From positions 744,001-808,000 of the forward strand of contig MAAO01000006.1 of NCBI GenBank assembly GCA_002163155.1: 64,000 nucleotides of DNA, given 5' to 3'. Source of the DNA: Halobacteriovorax marinus (GTDB lineage Bacteria; Bdellovibrionota; Bacteriovoracia; Bacteriovoracales; Bacteriovoracaceae). Within the stretch, counting starts at the first letter, position 1; each line of letters begins with the position of its first letter. Below the pieces are notes generated by a model that saw only the letters and a program-made list of their open reading frames with translations, was not told the DNA's origin and made no database searches. A program made the translations under genes and the position numbers. Below are positions 1-7,544 of this stretch, piece by piece.

Positions 1-189
1 TTAAATGCGAAAATTAGGAATATTATTAAGCTAAAAAAGTACGACCTTATTCCAAATCTAGAGAAACAGATTCTCTCCATGGATGAAATTCCAGTACGTC
101 TTTCTAAAAAGCTCTGTAAAATACAAAGTATTGAAAATTCATTTCTCTTAGGTCATCTTGATTGCAGTTCACTAGTCGCAATCCAGTAA
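1..189 (+). CDS. C-terminal end of an unidentified protein (truncated by window start)
   Basis: An open frame runs from the first base to a TAA at 187-189, giving 62 residues with no start inside the window. The sequence is basic and leucine/isoleucine-rich in its first half and ends in a short hydrophobic stretch (GHLDCSSLVAIQ). No motif is recognisable. It converges on the pseudouridine synthase gene that ends 15 bp further on. The steady coding-like composition is the only support for it being a real gene end. Confidence 0.5.
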   Translation, partial: LNAKIRNIIKLKKYDLIPNLEKQILSMDEIPVRLSKKLCKIQSIENSFLLGHLDCSSLVAIQ

Positions 190-204
190 TAACTTTTTCA
201 CAAC

Positions 205-792
205 TTAGCAAGTAAGTGCAGCGTCAAAATTAGTTAGCGCTACAACGTCACCTGTCATCATGTTATCGATATGGATTTTACCAATCCTAACTCTTACAAG
301 CCTTAAGGTGGGAAATCCCACGGCCGCCGTCATTTTTCTTATCTGACGTTTCTTCCCTTCGCAGAGAGTGATAGAGACCCAACTAGTAGGTCCATGCCTT
401 TGATCACGGATCTTTTGGCCACGAGTAGGGAGCTGTGGCTCACTGTCTAGCTTGAACGCTTTACACGGGAGGGTTAGGTACTTAGTACCATTAATTCCAA
501 TCTCGATACCATTTTGTAGTAGTGACAAAGCTTCTGCAGTGATCGCACCATCAACTTGCACATAGTATTCTTTTTCTATGCCTTTGCTTCTGATTTTGTG
601 GCTCATCATACCGTCGGTTGTAAGTAACAATAATCCTTCAGAGTCGTGATCTAATCGCCCAATGGCCATGGTTTTTTCGGGGAAGTTAAATAGCTCGCCT
701 AGTAGATGTTTCTTCTTTCGTGTTTCAGGTAAAAACTGACTTAAAAAGCCATATGGCTTAAATATTTTGAAGTGCTGGTTACTGGTTGGCAT
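205..792 (-). CDS. rluE: RluE-like 23S rRNA pseudouridine synthase (RsuA family, no S4 domain)
   Basis: Isomerises a uridine in 23S rRNA to pseudouridine. The 195-residue product carries the RsuA-family catalytic motif GRLDHDSEGLLLLTTDG near residues 45-61, with D48 as the expected catalytic aspartate, and the family's KKRQIRKM...VGFPTLRLVRVRIG block near the C-terminus. It starts directly in the synthase domain (FKPYGFLSQF), with no N-terminal S4 domain, which is the architecture of RluE (U2457) rather than RsuA or RluB. The start follows no strong ribosome-binding site. It lies 47 bp downstream of a second pseudouridine synthase on the same strand, so the two may be cotranscribed. The exact target uridine is inferred from architecture only. 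Confidence 0.85.
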   Translation of the reverse strand: MPTSNQHFKIFKPYGFLSQFLPETRKKKHLLGELFNFPEKTMAIGRLDHDSEGLLLLTTDGMMSHKIRSKGIEKEYYVQVDGAITAEALSLLQNGIEIGINGTKYLTLPCKAFKLDSEPQLPTRGQKIRDQRHGPTSWVSITLCEGKKRQIRKMTAAVGFPTLRLVRVRIGKIHIDNMMTGDVVALTNFDAALTC

Positions 793-839
793 TAAATATC
801 GCCTTAATCGTAAAGTCTGGAGTAGTCACAATGAGCCTA

Positions 840-1691
840 CTAATTAGACTCATTTTCAAAGAGCAACCTATCTTCAGGTAATAGAACTTTCACTTCTTTA
901 TTAGAGTATGGATCGATAAACTCTAAAGAGTAAGATACTAACTTTAAACCCTCTTTATTCTTATTCTTCTCACCATAAATTGGATCACCTATCACTGGGT
1001 GTCCCGCGTCTGCAAAGTGAATTCTTATTTGGTTCTTTCTCTCAGTTTTTAGTGAGATATCGACCATTGTTTTATTGCCGTTAAATTCTAAACATTGGTA
1101 CTCAGTCTTTGTGAATTTCTTATTAATCTCGTTTGTAAATTCACCACTTCCATCCATTTCTCCAAGAACGATGGCCTGATACTTCTTAGTAACTTTATCT
1201 CTCCACATCTCTTGAAAAAGGTTCTGTGTCTTTGGATTATACGCGATTACAACAAGACCTTCAGTTTCTCTATCTAGTCGATTGACTATATTGGCAAATT
1301 TCTTATGCTTTTCAACGTGGCGAAATAGACTTGTCTGATCTCCAAAAGTTGTCCCTTCTGTTAAAGCTCCGGCCGGCTTTAAGTAGACACCATAATTACG
1401 AGTTTCATATAGGTTTTTAAATTCGAATGCTTCATTTAGATCAATCTTTGGATCATAGTAGCACTCAATAATATTTCCAGCCTTTTGAATAGACTTTGCT
1501 TTTCTAACTCTCTTTCTCTTAGTATTAATTGTCTGATAGACGGCCCCAAAAACCATGAGTTTTTTTATTACCGATTTTGATAGGGGTGATAGCTTCTCTA
1601 TGAGGTCAACAATAAGCATGCCATCTTCAGCTGGTAGAGTTGTAAACTTGATGTTTTGCGCCTCTATTTTTTTTTCTATCTGTTCAGTCAT
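840..1691 (-). CDS. RluA-family pseudouridine synthase with N-terminal S4-like domain
   Basis: Pseudouridine synthase of the RluA/RluC/RluD type, 283 residues. The catalytic motif is NIVNRLDRETEGL at about 134-146, with D140 as nucleophile; TKKYQAIV and RKNQIRIHFADAGHPVIGDPIYG are the usual downstream family blocks. Residues about 35-80 (LSKSVIKKLMVFGAVY, ending GNIIECYYD) look like an S4 RNA-binding domain. It is the upstream gene of a pair with the RluE-like enzyme at 205-792. The substrate, 23S rRNA or tRNA, cannot be decided from sequence. Confidence 0.85.
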   Translation of the reverse strand: MTEQIEKKIEAQNIKFTTLPAEDGMLIVDLIEKLSPLSKSVIKKLMVFGAVYQTINTKRKRVRKAKSIQKAGNIIECYYDPKIDLNEAFEFKNLYETRNYGVYLKPAGALTEGTTFGDQTSLFRHVEKHKKFANIVNRLDRETEGLVVIAYNPKTQNLFQEMWRDKVTKKYQAIVLGEMDGSGEFTNEINKKFTKTEYQCLEFNGNKTMVDISLKTERKNQIRIHFADAGHPVIGDPIYGEKNKNKEGLKLVSYSLEFIDPYSNKEVKVLLPEDRLLFENESN

Positions 1692-1784
1692 AAATTACCT
1701 ATTTTCAATTGTTTGATGATCATTAATAGTTCATTAATGATCGAATGCAAAGATGACCGGAAAAAAAGATGATTTAGTTGTCAA

Positions 1785-1846
1785 TAAATCTAAACTACGC
1801 TCCACCATTCCTTTTACTCTTTAAAATCAATAGATTACAATTAGAC
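1785..1846 (+). promoter_or_regulatory. Repeated promoter element, copy 1
   Basis: Contains -35 TTTACT (1813-1818), a 17-bp spacer and -10 TACAAT (1836-1841), 37 bp upstream of the TPR gene start. The preceding 28 bp (TAAACTACGCTCCACC core) are also conserved at 3822-3887 and 5291-5355, so this is a repeated promoter plus upstream element and not a chance match. Confidence 0.6.
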
Positions 1847-1878
1847 CATTCTTACGATATCGAACAATAGAGTTATTT

Positions 1879-2364
1879 ATGAAGAGTATTTTAAACAAAG
1901 CCATTGAACTGAGGAAGAGTGGTGATTACGAATCATCTCTAGACCTATTGAAAGAAGAGCTTAAAGTATCAAGTCATGACCCTGAGTTAAACTATCATGC
2001 AGCTTGGGCCTGTGACTGCCTTGGAAATGAAAGTGAAGCGGCTCCTTACTATGAAGCAGCAATAAAGAATGGTTTAATTGGAAATGATCTTAGGGACGCA
2101 TTACTAGGACTTGGAAGTACATATAGATGTTTGGGTGAATATGACAAATCTCTCGAAAAGCTAGATCAAGCATTAGAGTCTTTTCCAGATGATAAAGAGC
2201 TGGTCGTATTTAGAACGTTAACGCTTTTTAATTTAGGAAGACATGAAGAGTCTTATTCAGATCTGTTAAACCTATTAGTCGACACAACAGATGACGATGG
2301 AATAAAAGGTTATGGAGAAGTATTAAAAAACTACTCTAAATGTCTTAATAAGGTTTGGTCATAA
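1879..2364 (+). CDS. Tetratricopeptide repeat protein (TPR group 5 type)
   Basis: Helical-repeat scaffold of 161 residues, presumed cytoplasmic because no signal peptide or membrane segment is visible. Residues 3-60 form TPR-like helices (AIELRKSGDYESSLDLL; AAWACDCLGNESEAAPYYEAAI). The middle has the stretch NGLIGNDLRDALLGLGSTYRCLG, characteristic of the tetratricopeptide group 5 domain, where a first-repeat ligand loop is followed by another TPR (YDKSLEKLDQALESFPDD). It is a single-gene unit behind the repeated promoter at 1785-1846. The partner protein cannot be inferred. Confidence 0.8.
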   Translation: MKSILNKAIELRKSGDYESSLDLLKEELKVSSHDPELNYHAAWACDCLGNESEAAPYYEAAIKNGLIGNDLRDALLGLGSTYRCLGEYDKSLEKLDQALESFPDDKELVVFRTLTLFNLGRHEESYSDLLNLLVDTTDDDGIKGYGEVLKNYSKCLNKVWS

Positions 2365-2488
2365 TATTGTTATATAGATCGATATGTTCTAACTAGGCTT
2401 CATCATTTTCTTATTACTAATAATCAATTTTTAAATTAATCAATTAACTTTTTAAGTATTTTAGATGCATATAAATTTAAATGACTAG

Positions 2489-3139
2489 CTACTTTACTCT
2501 TTTATCTGAGAAGTAGGCCCATAAAACAATTAGCCACATTGATAGCGCTGGTCCAGCTATGGCCTGAGGAGGTGTATCTATGGGAGCTTTTGGTCCCCAG
2601 ATATTTCCAATGTAGGCGACTAGTAAGAAGGAGATCATACTCCAAAAAATTTGCTTTCTCTTTCTTGTCATTAGAGGACTTGCTTTAAGATAAAGAAAAA
2701 CTCCTATCGCAAAGATACCCAGCTCAACGACAACTGTTGCTGTCAGAGAGTTCCACATTCCTAGACCGACTTTCTGTCCAGAAAGAAGTAGAGGAAGATC
2801 TGGTCTATGAGTTAAGAAGTCTAATCCCCAGTGTGATGCTACAACTACACCAGAAGTAATGGCGGCAGTTTTGGATTTAAAAACTTTAAAAACTATTACA
2901 CCAAAGATAAGTGCGTAAAGAAGAGTCATTAGTAGGCTGTGCGAATAGGGATAGTGTGAAAAATTAAAAGGCGTTACCACTGTCGCGCTATGGTCAACTG
3001 AGACAGATTCAATTCCCATTAATACGAGCACGGGCCAAATCAAGTCCAAGAGCTGGCATGAGATGAAGAGTAATGCTAAGTTTAACTTTGGGGCCGCTTT
3101 TTTAGCTGCGAGACCGACAGCGAAGTGTCCTATAAACAT
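2489..3139 (-). CDS. Membrane protein of the YdjM/DUF457 type (predicted metal-dependent hydrolase)
   Basis: Integral membrane protein of 216 residues with about six hydrophobic segments. It begins MFIGHFAVGLAAKK and has conserved-looking His/Asp residues (YPYSHSLLM near 63-71; SHWGLDFLTHRPDLPLL near 101-118). This arrangement of GH, SHS and HxxxDFxTHRPDL is that of the YdjM/DUF457 group of membrane-bound predicted metal-dependent hydrolases. Substrate is unknown. It stands alone, convergent with the TPR gene across 124 bp that hold no clear terminator. Confidence 0.65.
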   Translation of the reverse strand: MFIGHFAVGLAAKKAAPKLNLALLFISCQLLDLIWPVLVLMGIESVSVDHSATVVTPFNFSHYPYSHSLLMTLLYALIFGVIVFKVFKSKTAAITSGVVVASHWGLDFLTHRPDLPLLLSGQKVGLGMWNSLTATVVVELGIFAIGVFLYLKASPLMTRKRKQIFWSMISFLLVAYIGNIWGPKAPIDTPPQAIAGPALSMWLIVLWAYFSDKRVK

Positions 3140-3271
3140 GAATGAATTTTAGTTTGGTCCCAGTGGGATGTAAAGGTGCAATAGTACTAGTGTCTATAGA
3201 GACTCTTTTGTGAATCTTTCTTGGTATGTCTTAGCAATTTCAAAGTCATCTTATTGATGAGCATGTTTTAG

Positions 3272-3745
3272 TTATTCTATGATGTTAACTTTGTAGATCG
3301 TTTGTAATTTACTTAGAGGTAATGGCTTAACGTGCCAGCTTTCAATATGTGGTAAGTACATAGCTTTTTCTTTAGCCTCATCTTTAACCATTGAAAGAGT
3401 TGTTATGTCTTTATAATGAAGAGGAGATACCACCAAATAAACTAAAGTCTTATCTTCAAAGCGACGAGATAAGAAGTTGTACCAGTCTCTTATTTTTTCA
3501 ATGTTATCAAACGACTCAAACCTTAAATCAAAAAGACAAACAGCATTTAAAAATCTTCCCATTGACTCATGAGAGTGAGCAGATGTTCTTCGCACGTTCT
3601 CTTTTATGGGGTGAATGAATCCTTCATTTAGAATTGAATCTAGGTTTGATCCTGATGTGTAATGAAAAACTTGTTCTTTTAGTTTTGGATAGAACTCTTC
3701 ATACATTTCATCTAATTTTAAATTTAATTCAATAACTTTTTTCAT
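3272..3745 (-). CDS. Hypothetical protein with a possible ADP-ribosyltransferase-like fold
   Basis: Soluble 157-residue protein. Residues 26-45 read VFHYTSGSNLDSILNEGFIH, the H-Y-T/S...NL.SIL..G pattern seen at the NAD-binding start of DarT/DUF4433-like and related ART-fold enzymes, and the C-terminal part has IESWHVKPLPLSKLQTIYKV. No partner antitoxin gene is adjacent: upstream is the divergent YiiM-like gene and downstream the YdjM-like gene. The homology is a visual inference; the gene could equally be a family with a similar loop and another role. Confidence 0.55.
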   Translation of the reverse strand: MKKVIELNLKLDEMYEEFYPKLKEQVFHYTSGSNLDSILNEGFIHPIKENVRRTSAHSHESMGRFLNAVCLFDLRFESFDNIEKIRDWYNFLSRRFEDKTLVYLVVSPLHYKDITTLSMVKDEAKEKAMYLPHIESWHVKPLPLSKLQTIYKVNIIE

Positions 3746-3821
3746 GATAAGATTTATATAATATTGATTAACCCTTGTCCAAGGAAGGTTAAGTACTTAA
3801 TTTTATTTAAAGAAAATTCGG

Positions 3822-3887
3822 TATGTTCAAATTACACCTCACCATTTCTTTTACTCTTTAGGATCAATATATTACCATTAAGCCTAA
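3822..3887 (+). promoter_or_regulatory. Repeated promoter element, copy 2
   Basis: -35 TTTACT (3850-3855), 17-bp spacer, -10 TACCAT (3873-3878), followed by the start of the YiiM-like gene at 3939. The upstream part (TCAAATTACACCTCACC core) matches copies at 1785 and 5291. A nested inverted repeat, TTAACC...GGTTAA with CTTG/CAAG inside, lies just before it at 3768-3792. Confidence 0.6.
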
Positions 3888-3938
3888 TCGTTTTCTTGAA
3901 CTCATTCAATTTAGTTAGTTACTTTTAAGGAGTCATCT

Positions 3939-4586
3939 TTGAAGAAATATAAAATCATAGGTCTCTTTGTAGGGACACCAAAAGAATTGGGACCTAAAAA
4001 ATATATCACATCAATAGACAAGCTAGCGGTCACTACTTCATTAGTTATCAAAAATGAATCCATTGAAGGCGATCAAGTTGCTAACCTCAAATATCATGGA
4101 GGCCCTGATAGGGTTATTCACCACTATAGTCTTGAACAATATGAGTACTTAAAATCAGCCTTTCCTAAGTATAGAGAGCTTTTTAGACCTGGTAGTTATG
4201 GTGAAAATATAACCACTGAAAAGCTAACAGAGAAAGATCTCTGTATTGGAGACATATTTAAGCTTGGAACTGCAAAGATTCAAATTACTGAAGGTCGTAA
4301 GCCATGTGGAACAATAGACTTAAAGTATGGATTCAAAGGCGTATTAAAAGAGATCGTTAACTCTGGTCGATATGGCTGGTTTTATAAAGTTCTACAAGTA
4401 GGGCATGTAAATATAGAAGACAGTCTTGAATTTATAGAGAGACCATATCCAAACTTAAATCTAGAAAAAGTCATCCACGAGCTTTTTCAAAATAAGGATA
4501 AGGATTTAATTTATCTAAAAGAAGTTTCTGCTTGCCCGGCACTTTCGACAAGATGGAAAGAGCGTATTCTAAGATTCTTAGATTAA
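3939..4586 (+). CDS. yiiM: MOSC domain protein, YiiM-like
   Basis: Molybdenum cofactor-dependent MOSC-domain protein of 215 residues. In YiiM the activity reduces N-hydroxylated bases such as 6-hydroxylaminopurine. Visible family features are GDQVANLKYHGGPDRVIHHYS (46-66), FRPGSYGENITTEKLTE, IGDIFKLGTAKIQITEGRKPCGTID with the Cys expected to bind the cofactor, and a C-terminal three-helix YiiM extension. Translation begins at a TTG preceded by AAGGAG at 3927-3932, which decides the start. It is alone behind the repeated promoter copy 2. Confidence 0.85.
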   Translation: MKKYKIIGLFVGTPKELGPKKYITSIDKLAVTTSLVIKNESIEGDQVANLKYHGGPDRVIHHYSLEQYEYLKSAFPKYRELFRPGSYGENITTEKLTEKDLCIGDIFKLGTAKIQITEGRKPCGTIDLKYGFKGVLKEIVNSGRYGWFYKVLQVGHVNIEDSLEFIERPYPNLNLEKVIHELFQNKDKDLIYLKEVSACPALSTRWKERILRFLD

Positions 4587-4605
4587 AGAAGTATAAGAAA
4601 GCTTG

Positions 4606-4676
4606 ATATGCTCAAACTTAGCTCCACTATTTCAAAGCAAGACAATCACCTTATATTCTCATTTAAGCTTAATCCT
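4606..4676 (+). repeat. Diverged fourth copy of the intergenic repeat
   Basis: The first 24 bases (TCAAACTTAGCTCCACTATT core) match the upstream part of the promoter repeats at 1785, 3822 and 5291, and the last 10 (ATTTAAGCTT) resemble the end of copy 2, but the TTTACT -35 is lost and the -10 is unclear. It precedes the secreted-protein gene at 4809 by about 130 bp. Confidence 0.4.
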
Positions 4677-4808
4677 GAATTTATTACAGAGTTTTTTGTT
4701 TAGTACCTAGATGTAATCGATAGGTGCACAGAGGTGTATTACTGTTCTTTTCAAGAAAGGCATTTCGCTGTGAAATATTTAAGCGAATTTAAAAGATGGA
4801 GAAAGGTT

Positions 4809-5240
4809 ATGAAACAACTACTACTAGGACTCACTTTATTAGCAACTACTTCTAGTTTTGCTTCTTATGATTTAGGTAATGGAGGAATATTTTCCAAAAC
4901 TGATAGTAATGGGATTGATATTTGTAGAATGGATATTGCATTTGGAGAAAATGAAAAAGGTGAATATACCTGTACTTTTAGTGGCTTCAAAAGATTTATC
5001 GACCCTCAAGATGAAGACACGTACATGAGTGATGGACTTCTTGTGAGTGGGATTGTGACTTTGGACAAAAATCACAAAGTCATATGTGTAGGATCACATC
5101 TTTCATTACTCAGACCAGTTAAAGATAGGGCCACAATAACTGAAAATAATGATGGAACCATTGATATTGTACTAAGAAGTAAAGTGGCGTTTGGTGAATC
5201 TTCGAAAGTTGAGTGTAAGGGGATGAGAAGGAGTAACTAA
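4809..5240 (+). CDS. Small secreted protein, function unknown
   Basis: 143 residues beginning MKQLLLGLTLLATTSSFASY, a clear signal peptide with likely cleavage after SFA. The open frame extends upstream to 4734, but the ATG at 4809 follows GGAGAAAGG and puts the signal peptide at the N-terminus, so it is preferred. The mature part has four cysteines (ICRMD, YTCTF, VICVG, VECKG), which could form two disulfides in the periplasm. No family recognised. Confidence 0.7.
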   Translation: MKQLLLGLTLLATTSSFASYDLGNGGIFSKTDSNGIDICRMDIAFGENEKGEYTCTFSGFKRFIDPQDEDTYMSDGLLVSGIVTLDKNHKVICVGSHLSLLRPVKDRATITENNDGTIDIVLRSKVAFGESSKVECKGMRRSN

Positions 5241-5290
5241 TCTTACGAGCGTTCATGGAGGCGCACTTTTTTGTAGGATAAAAAAAATCT

Positions 5291-5355
5291 ATTTGTCTAA
5301 ACTAAGTTCTTCTGTTTCTTTTACTCTTTAAATCTAATATCCTATAATATTTAAA
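5291..5355 (+). promoter_or_regulatory. Repeated promoter element, copy 3
   Basis: -35 TTTACT (5320-5325), 17-bp spacer and a consensus -10 TATAAT (5343-5348). It is the best promoter of the set, yet points into a stretch with only gene debris before the SRPBCC gene at 5699. Confidence 0.6.
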
Positions 5356-5639
5356 TGGGAAAAAAAATAGGATAGGTCCAGCTGGAAAAAGTAAAATTCG
5401 CATTCTTGTGTCTTCAAAAGATACTTCTAGGGAGTCTGTGAAGCTTGAGTTTGAAAATCAACCAGGTGATAATTGAGCTCCAAATATTTTACAGTTAATG
5501 AAACTTTTTTAAAGTAAGAGCAGGTGTTCAATTCCTCGAAGCCGCTCCAAAGTTCGCACAAAAAATAGGAATGTTTGTACTAGGAACAATTGGAACTCTG
5601 GTAGGTTATAAATCAATTTATGTCTCCATCAAGCATTAG
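5355..5639 (+). pseudogene. Degenerate coding remnants
   Basis: No intact gene lies between 5241 and 5699. After the promoter, an ATG at 5355 opens a frame that stops within seven codons, but a shifted frame reads IGPAGKSKIRILVSS... to a TGA near 5476, and a second one near 5522-5639 reads AGVQFLEAAPKFAQKIG then a hydrophobic stretch (MFVLGTIGTLVGY) to a TAG. Both look protein-like but lack starts, so this is probably one or two decayed small genes. The original product is not recognisable. Confidence 0.35.
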
Positions 5640-5698
5640 AATAAACTTAAAGCAGATTAGAGTTATTTTATATTTGCTTAAACTGCAAGGATTTTGAA

Positions 5699-6118
5699 AT
5701 GAAACTAAAGCATAGTATTACAATTAACTCACCACTAGCTTCTGTATGGAGTACAACTGTTGATGTGAACAATTGGAACAAATGGACTCCAACTATTGAA
5801 ACCTCTTCTCTAAATGACGAATCTTTTTCCTTAGGTAGCTCGGCTACTATTAAACAACCAGATATGGCAGAATCAATTTGGACCATCACACAGTTTGAAG
5901 ATAAAGAAAGCTTCACATGGGAAACTTCAGTACCAGGACTAAAAATGATTGCTAGTCATCGCTTGGTAGAAGTGAACCCGAATGAAACAACCAACATTTT
6001 AATTCTTGAAGTGAAGGGGCTTTTGTCTTTTATTCTATGGCCTATTTTGAAAGGTAAAATTAGAAATTCTCTTGAAAAAGAAAATGAAGGGCTTAAATCT
6101 TTTTGTGAACAAAGATAA
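5699..6118 (+). CDS. SRPBCC-superfamily lipid/ligand-binding protein
   Basis: 139-residue START/Bet v1-like protein. It begins in the usual way for polyketide cyclase/dehydrase-type SRPBCC proteins: a first beta strand KHSITINSPLASVWSTTVDV followed by NNWNKWTP, then paired strands (SIWTITQFEDKESFTWET; ASHRLVEV) and a long C-terminal helix. No signal peptide. A hydrophobic stretch (LLSFILWPIL) before the final helix fits the ligand pocket. Ligand unknown. Confidence 0.75.
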   Translation: MKLKHSITINSPLASVWSTTVDVNNWNKWTPTIETSSLNDESFSLGSSATIKQPDMAESIWTITQFEDKESFTWETSVPGLKMIASHRLVEVNPNETTNILILEVKGLLSFILWPILKGKIRNSLEKENEGLKSFCEQR

Positions 6119-6185
6119 ACAAGTACGCATACTCATAGAAAGCTTAGCAAACTCTCTAATAGTAGTACGTACTAGCAAAGTGAAC

Positions 6186-6500
6186 TTAATCCATTTTAAT
6201 TAATTCTGAAACTTCAAGCGTTCCGCCATGTACTAGGTGCGGGCAAGACTTTAAAAGCTCTAGAGCGGCCTCTTTATTCTCTGCTTTTATTATTGAAAAA
6301 CCTGAAATTGGATTTGAACTTGGTTGGTTCTTTGAATCATTTTCCCCAAGTACAATTGTATCCATTGCCATGTGCCCTGGATTAATTAATGCATCTCCTA
6401 GTCTGGCTGCCCAAAGCTGCCATTTCTTCATACTTTCAGAAGCTTCTTCTGGAGTGCTTGGCTTCTGTCCGCCGTGGTAAGTAAAAACAAATTCTGTCAT
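6186..6500 (-). CDS. YciI-like (YCII-related) protein
   Basis: 104-residue dimeric alpha-beta barrel protein of the YCII-related type. It starts MTEFVFTYHGG, has MKKWQLWAARLGDALINPG in the helix-loop region and ends with NKEAALELLKSCPHL...GGTLEVSEL, the order seen in YCII-related proteins, often annotated as DGPF-domain proteins. Enzymatic role is unproven in most members. It follows the membrane-protein gene at 6514 by 13 bp, with GGAG before its ATG, so the two form an operon likely controlled by the HxlR-type regulator. Confidence 0.75.
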   Translation of the reverse strand: MTEFVFTYHGGQKPSTPEEASESMKKWQLWAARLGDALINPGHMAMDTIVLGENDSKNQPSSNPISGFSIIKAENKEAALELLKSCPHLVHGGTLEVSELIKMD

Positions 6501-6513
6501 AGTGGTCTCCTGG

Positions 6514-6927
6514 TTATTTAGTTTGAGAACGATAGATAAAACCTAAAGCTGTTCCGGTTAAAGTGAATTGTATAAATTGAAAAATCGTATGGAAGATAAG
6601 AAAGTCAGAGGCTGGCTCTATTTGTATCTTGGCCGCCGTTGCAAAACCCATCGCTGTATAGGTCATCAAACCTATGATGAGATTAAACTTGATCGCCTGA
6701 AAGATAGTGTTATCTTTTTGCTTTAATATGAAAGGGTAGAGATAGCCAATGACAAGTCCTTGAATAATTATGGCCGATATTCCCATCCACATGACGGGGT
6801 GTTCACGTGTTATGGCTCCCCATTCTTTGTACTTGTCGTGAAACCAAATGACGTGCCACGGGTAGGCCCAGCCCATAGTGATCATGAAATATGAAATAAG
6901 GAATTTAATTTGTTTAATGTTCACCAT
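6514..6927 (-). CDS. Four-helix membrane protein, first gene of the HxlR-controlled operon
   Basis: 137 residues with about four membrane segments (FLISYFMITMGWAYPW; MGISAIIIQGLVIGYLYPF; FNLIIGLMTYTAMGF; FQFIQFTLTGTALGFIY). The frame extends to 6957, but that start would overlap the operator; the ATG at 6927 follows AGAGAGA and is preferred. The function is not recognised. Divergent from the HxlR-type gene and probably its main target. Confidence 0.7.
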   Translation of the reverse strand: MVNIKQIKFLISYFMITMGWAYPWHVIWFHDKYKEWGAITREHPVMWMGISAIIIQGLVIGYLYPFILKQKDNTIFQAIKFNLIIGLMTYTAMGFATAAKIQIEPASDFLIFHTIFQFIQFTLTGTALGFIYRSQTK

Positions 6928-6944
6928 CTGTCTCTCTTGAAATA

Positions 6945-6996
6945 ATACTTGTGTCATGCAAGTATGTTTGCATTTATACTTTTATTATGCAAGTAT
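6945..6996. promoter_or_regulatory. Double HxlR-type operator between divergent genes
   Basis: Two 21-bp inverted repeats, ATACTTG-N7-CAAGTAT at 6945-6965 and ATACTTT-N7-CAAGTAT at 6976-6996. Starts are 31 bp apart, about three helical turns. The inner TACT-N7-AGTA matches the published operator style of HxlR/DUF24 regulators such as YodB. The second copy contains TATACT (6975-6980), a plausible -10 for the regulator gene, so autorepression is expected. Confidence 0.7.
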
Positions 6997-7003
6997 TAAT
7001 TCC

Positions 7004-7444
7004 ATGGTAACTAGAACTGAACATAGGGATCGATCAGGATGTCCCGTTGCATGCGCCTTAGATATTTTTGGAGATCACTGGTCTCTACTGGTCATTAGAA
7101 ATCTAATGTTTACTGACCTACATGAATATAAGGACATGCTTAAATCTGAAGAGAAAATTTCGACGAATATTCTTACGGCACGGCTTAAGTTGCTTGAAGG
7201 TGAGGGGCTTATTAGTTCAACTCCTCACAAAGAAAGCCAACGTAGAAAACTCTATTACTTAACCCAGAAGGGAAAAGACTTAGTTCATATTATGACAAGT
7301 ATTGTATTTTGGTCTCAGAAACACTTGTACGAATTTCTTGATATACCTAATGAAAAAGAAGAGTTTTTAAAGCTTGGCCCAGAAGTCTTTGTTCAAAAAA
7401 CTTTGGAAAAATTAGAGCAATGGGAAAAAGAAAATATAACATAA
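7004..7444 (+). CDS. HxlR-family (DUF24) winged-helix transcriptional regulator
   Basis: 146 residues; DNA-binding repressor or activator. CPVACALDIFGDHWSLLVIRNLM at about 13-35 is the HxlR signature, with the conserved Cys (C13 when counted from the ATG at 7004) that in related proteins senses electrophiles or oxidants; EEKISTNILTARLKLLEGEGLI is the recognition-helix region and LYYLTQKGKDL the wing. The ATG at 7004 is chosen over the upstream frame at 6956, because that longer frame would run through both operator copies. A second Cys is present at about 17. Confidence 0.88.
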   Translation: MVTRTEHRDRSGCPVACALDIFGDHWSLLVIRNLMFTDLHEYKDMLKSEEKISTNILTARLKLLEGEGLISSTPHKESQRRKLYYLTQKGKDLVHIMTSIVFWSQKHLYEFLDIPNEKEEFLKLGPEVFVQKTLEKLEQWEKENIT

Positions 7445-7544
7445 TTTTAATAACCAATTCTTAAAATCTTCAATCATGCCCTACATATTCTCTGTACTTA
7501 CTTGTCTATAATTAGAACTCCTATTGCATTAAGACGAAGGCGTT

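Noticed and set aside
1095-1277. 60-codon plus-strand frame inside the RluA gene
   Set aside because: Antisense shadow of a conserved gene.
5522-5560. GTTCAATTCC followed by GCCGCTCCA looked like the 3' end of a tRNA
   Set aside because: The T-stem does not pair, no matching acceptor 5' half lies upstream, and the bases also fit a coding-like frame.
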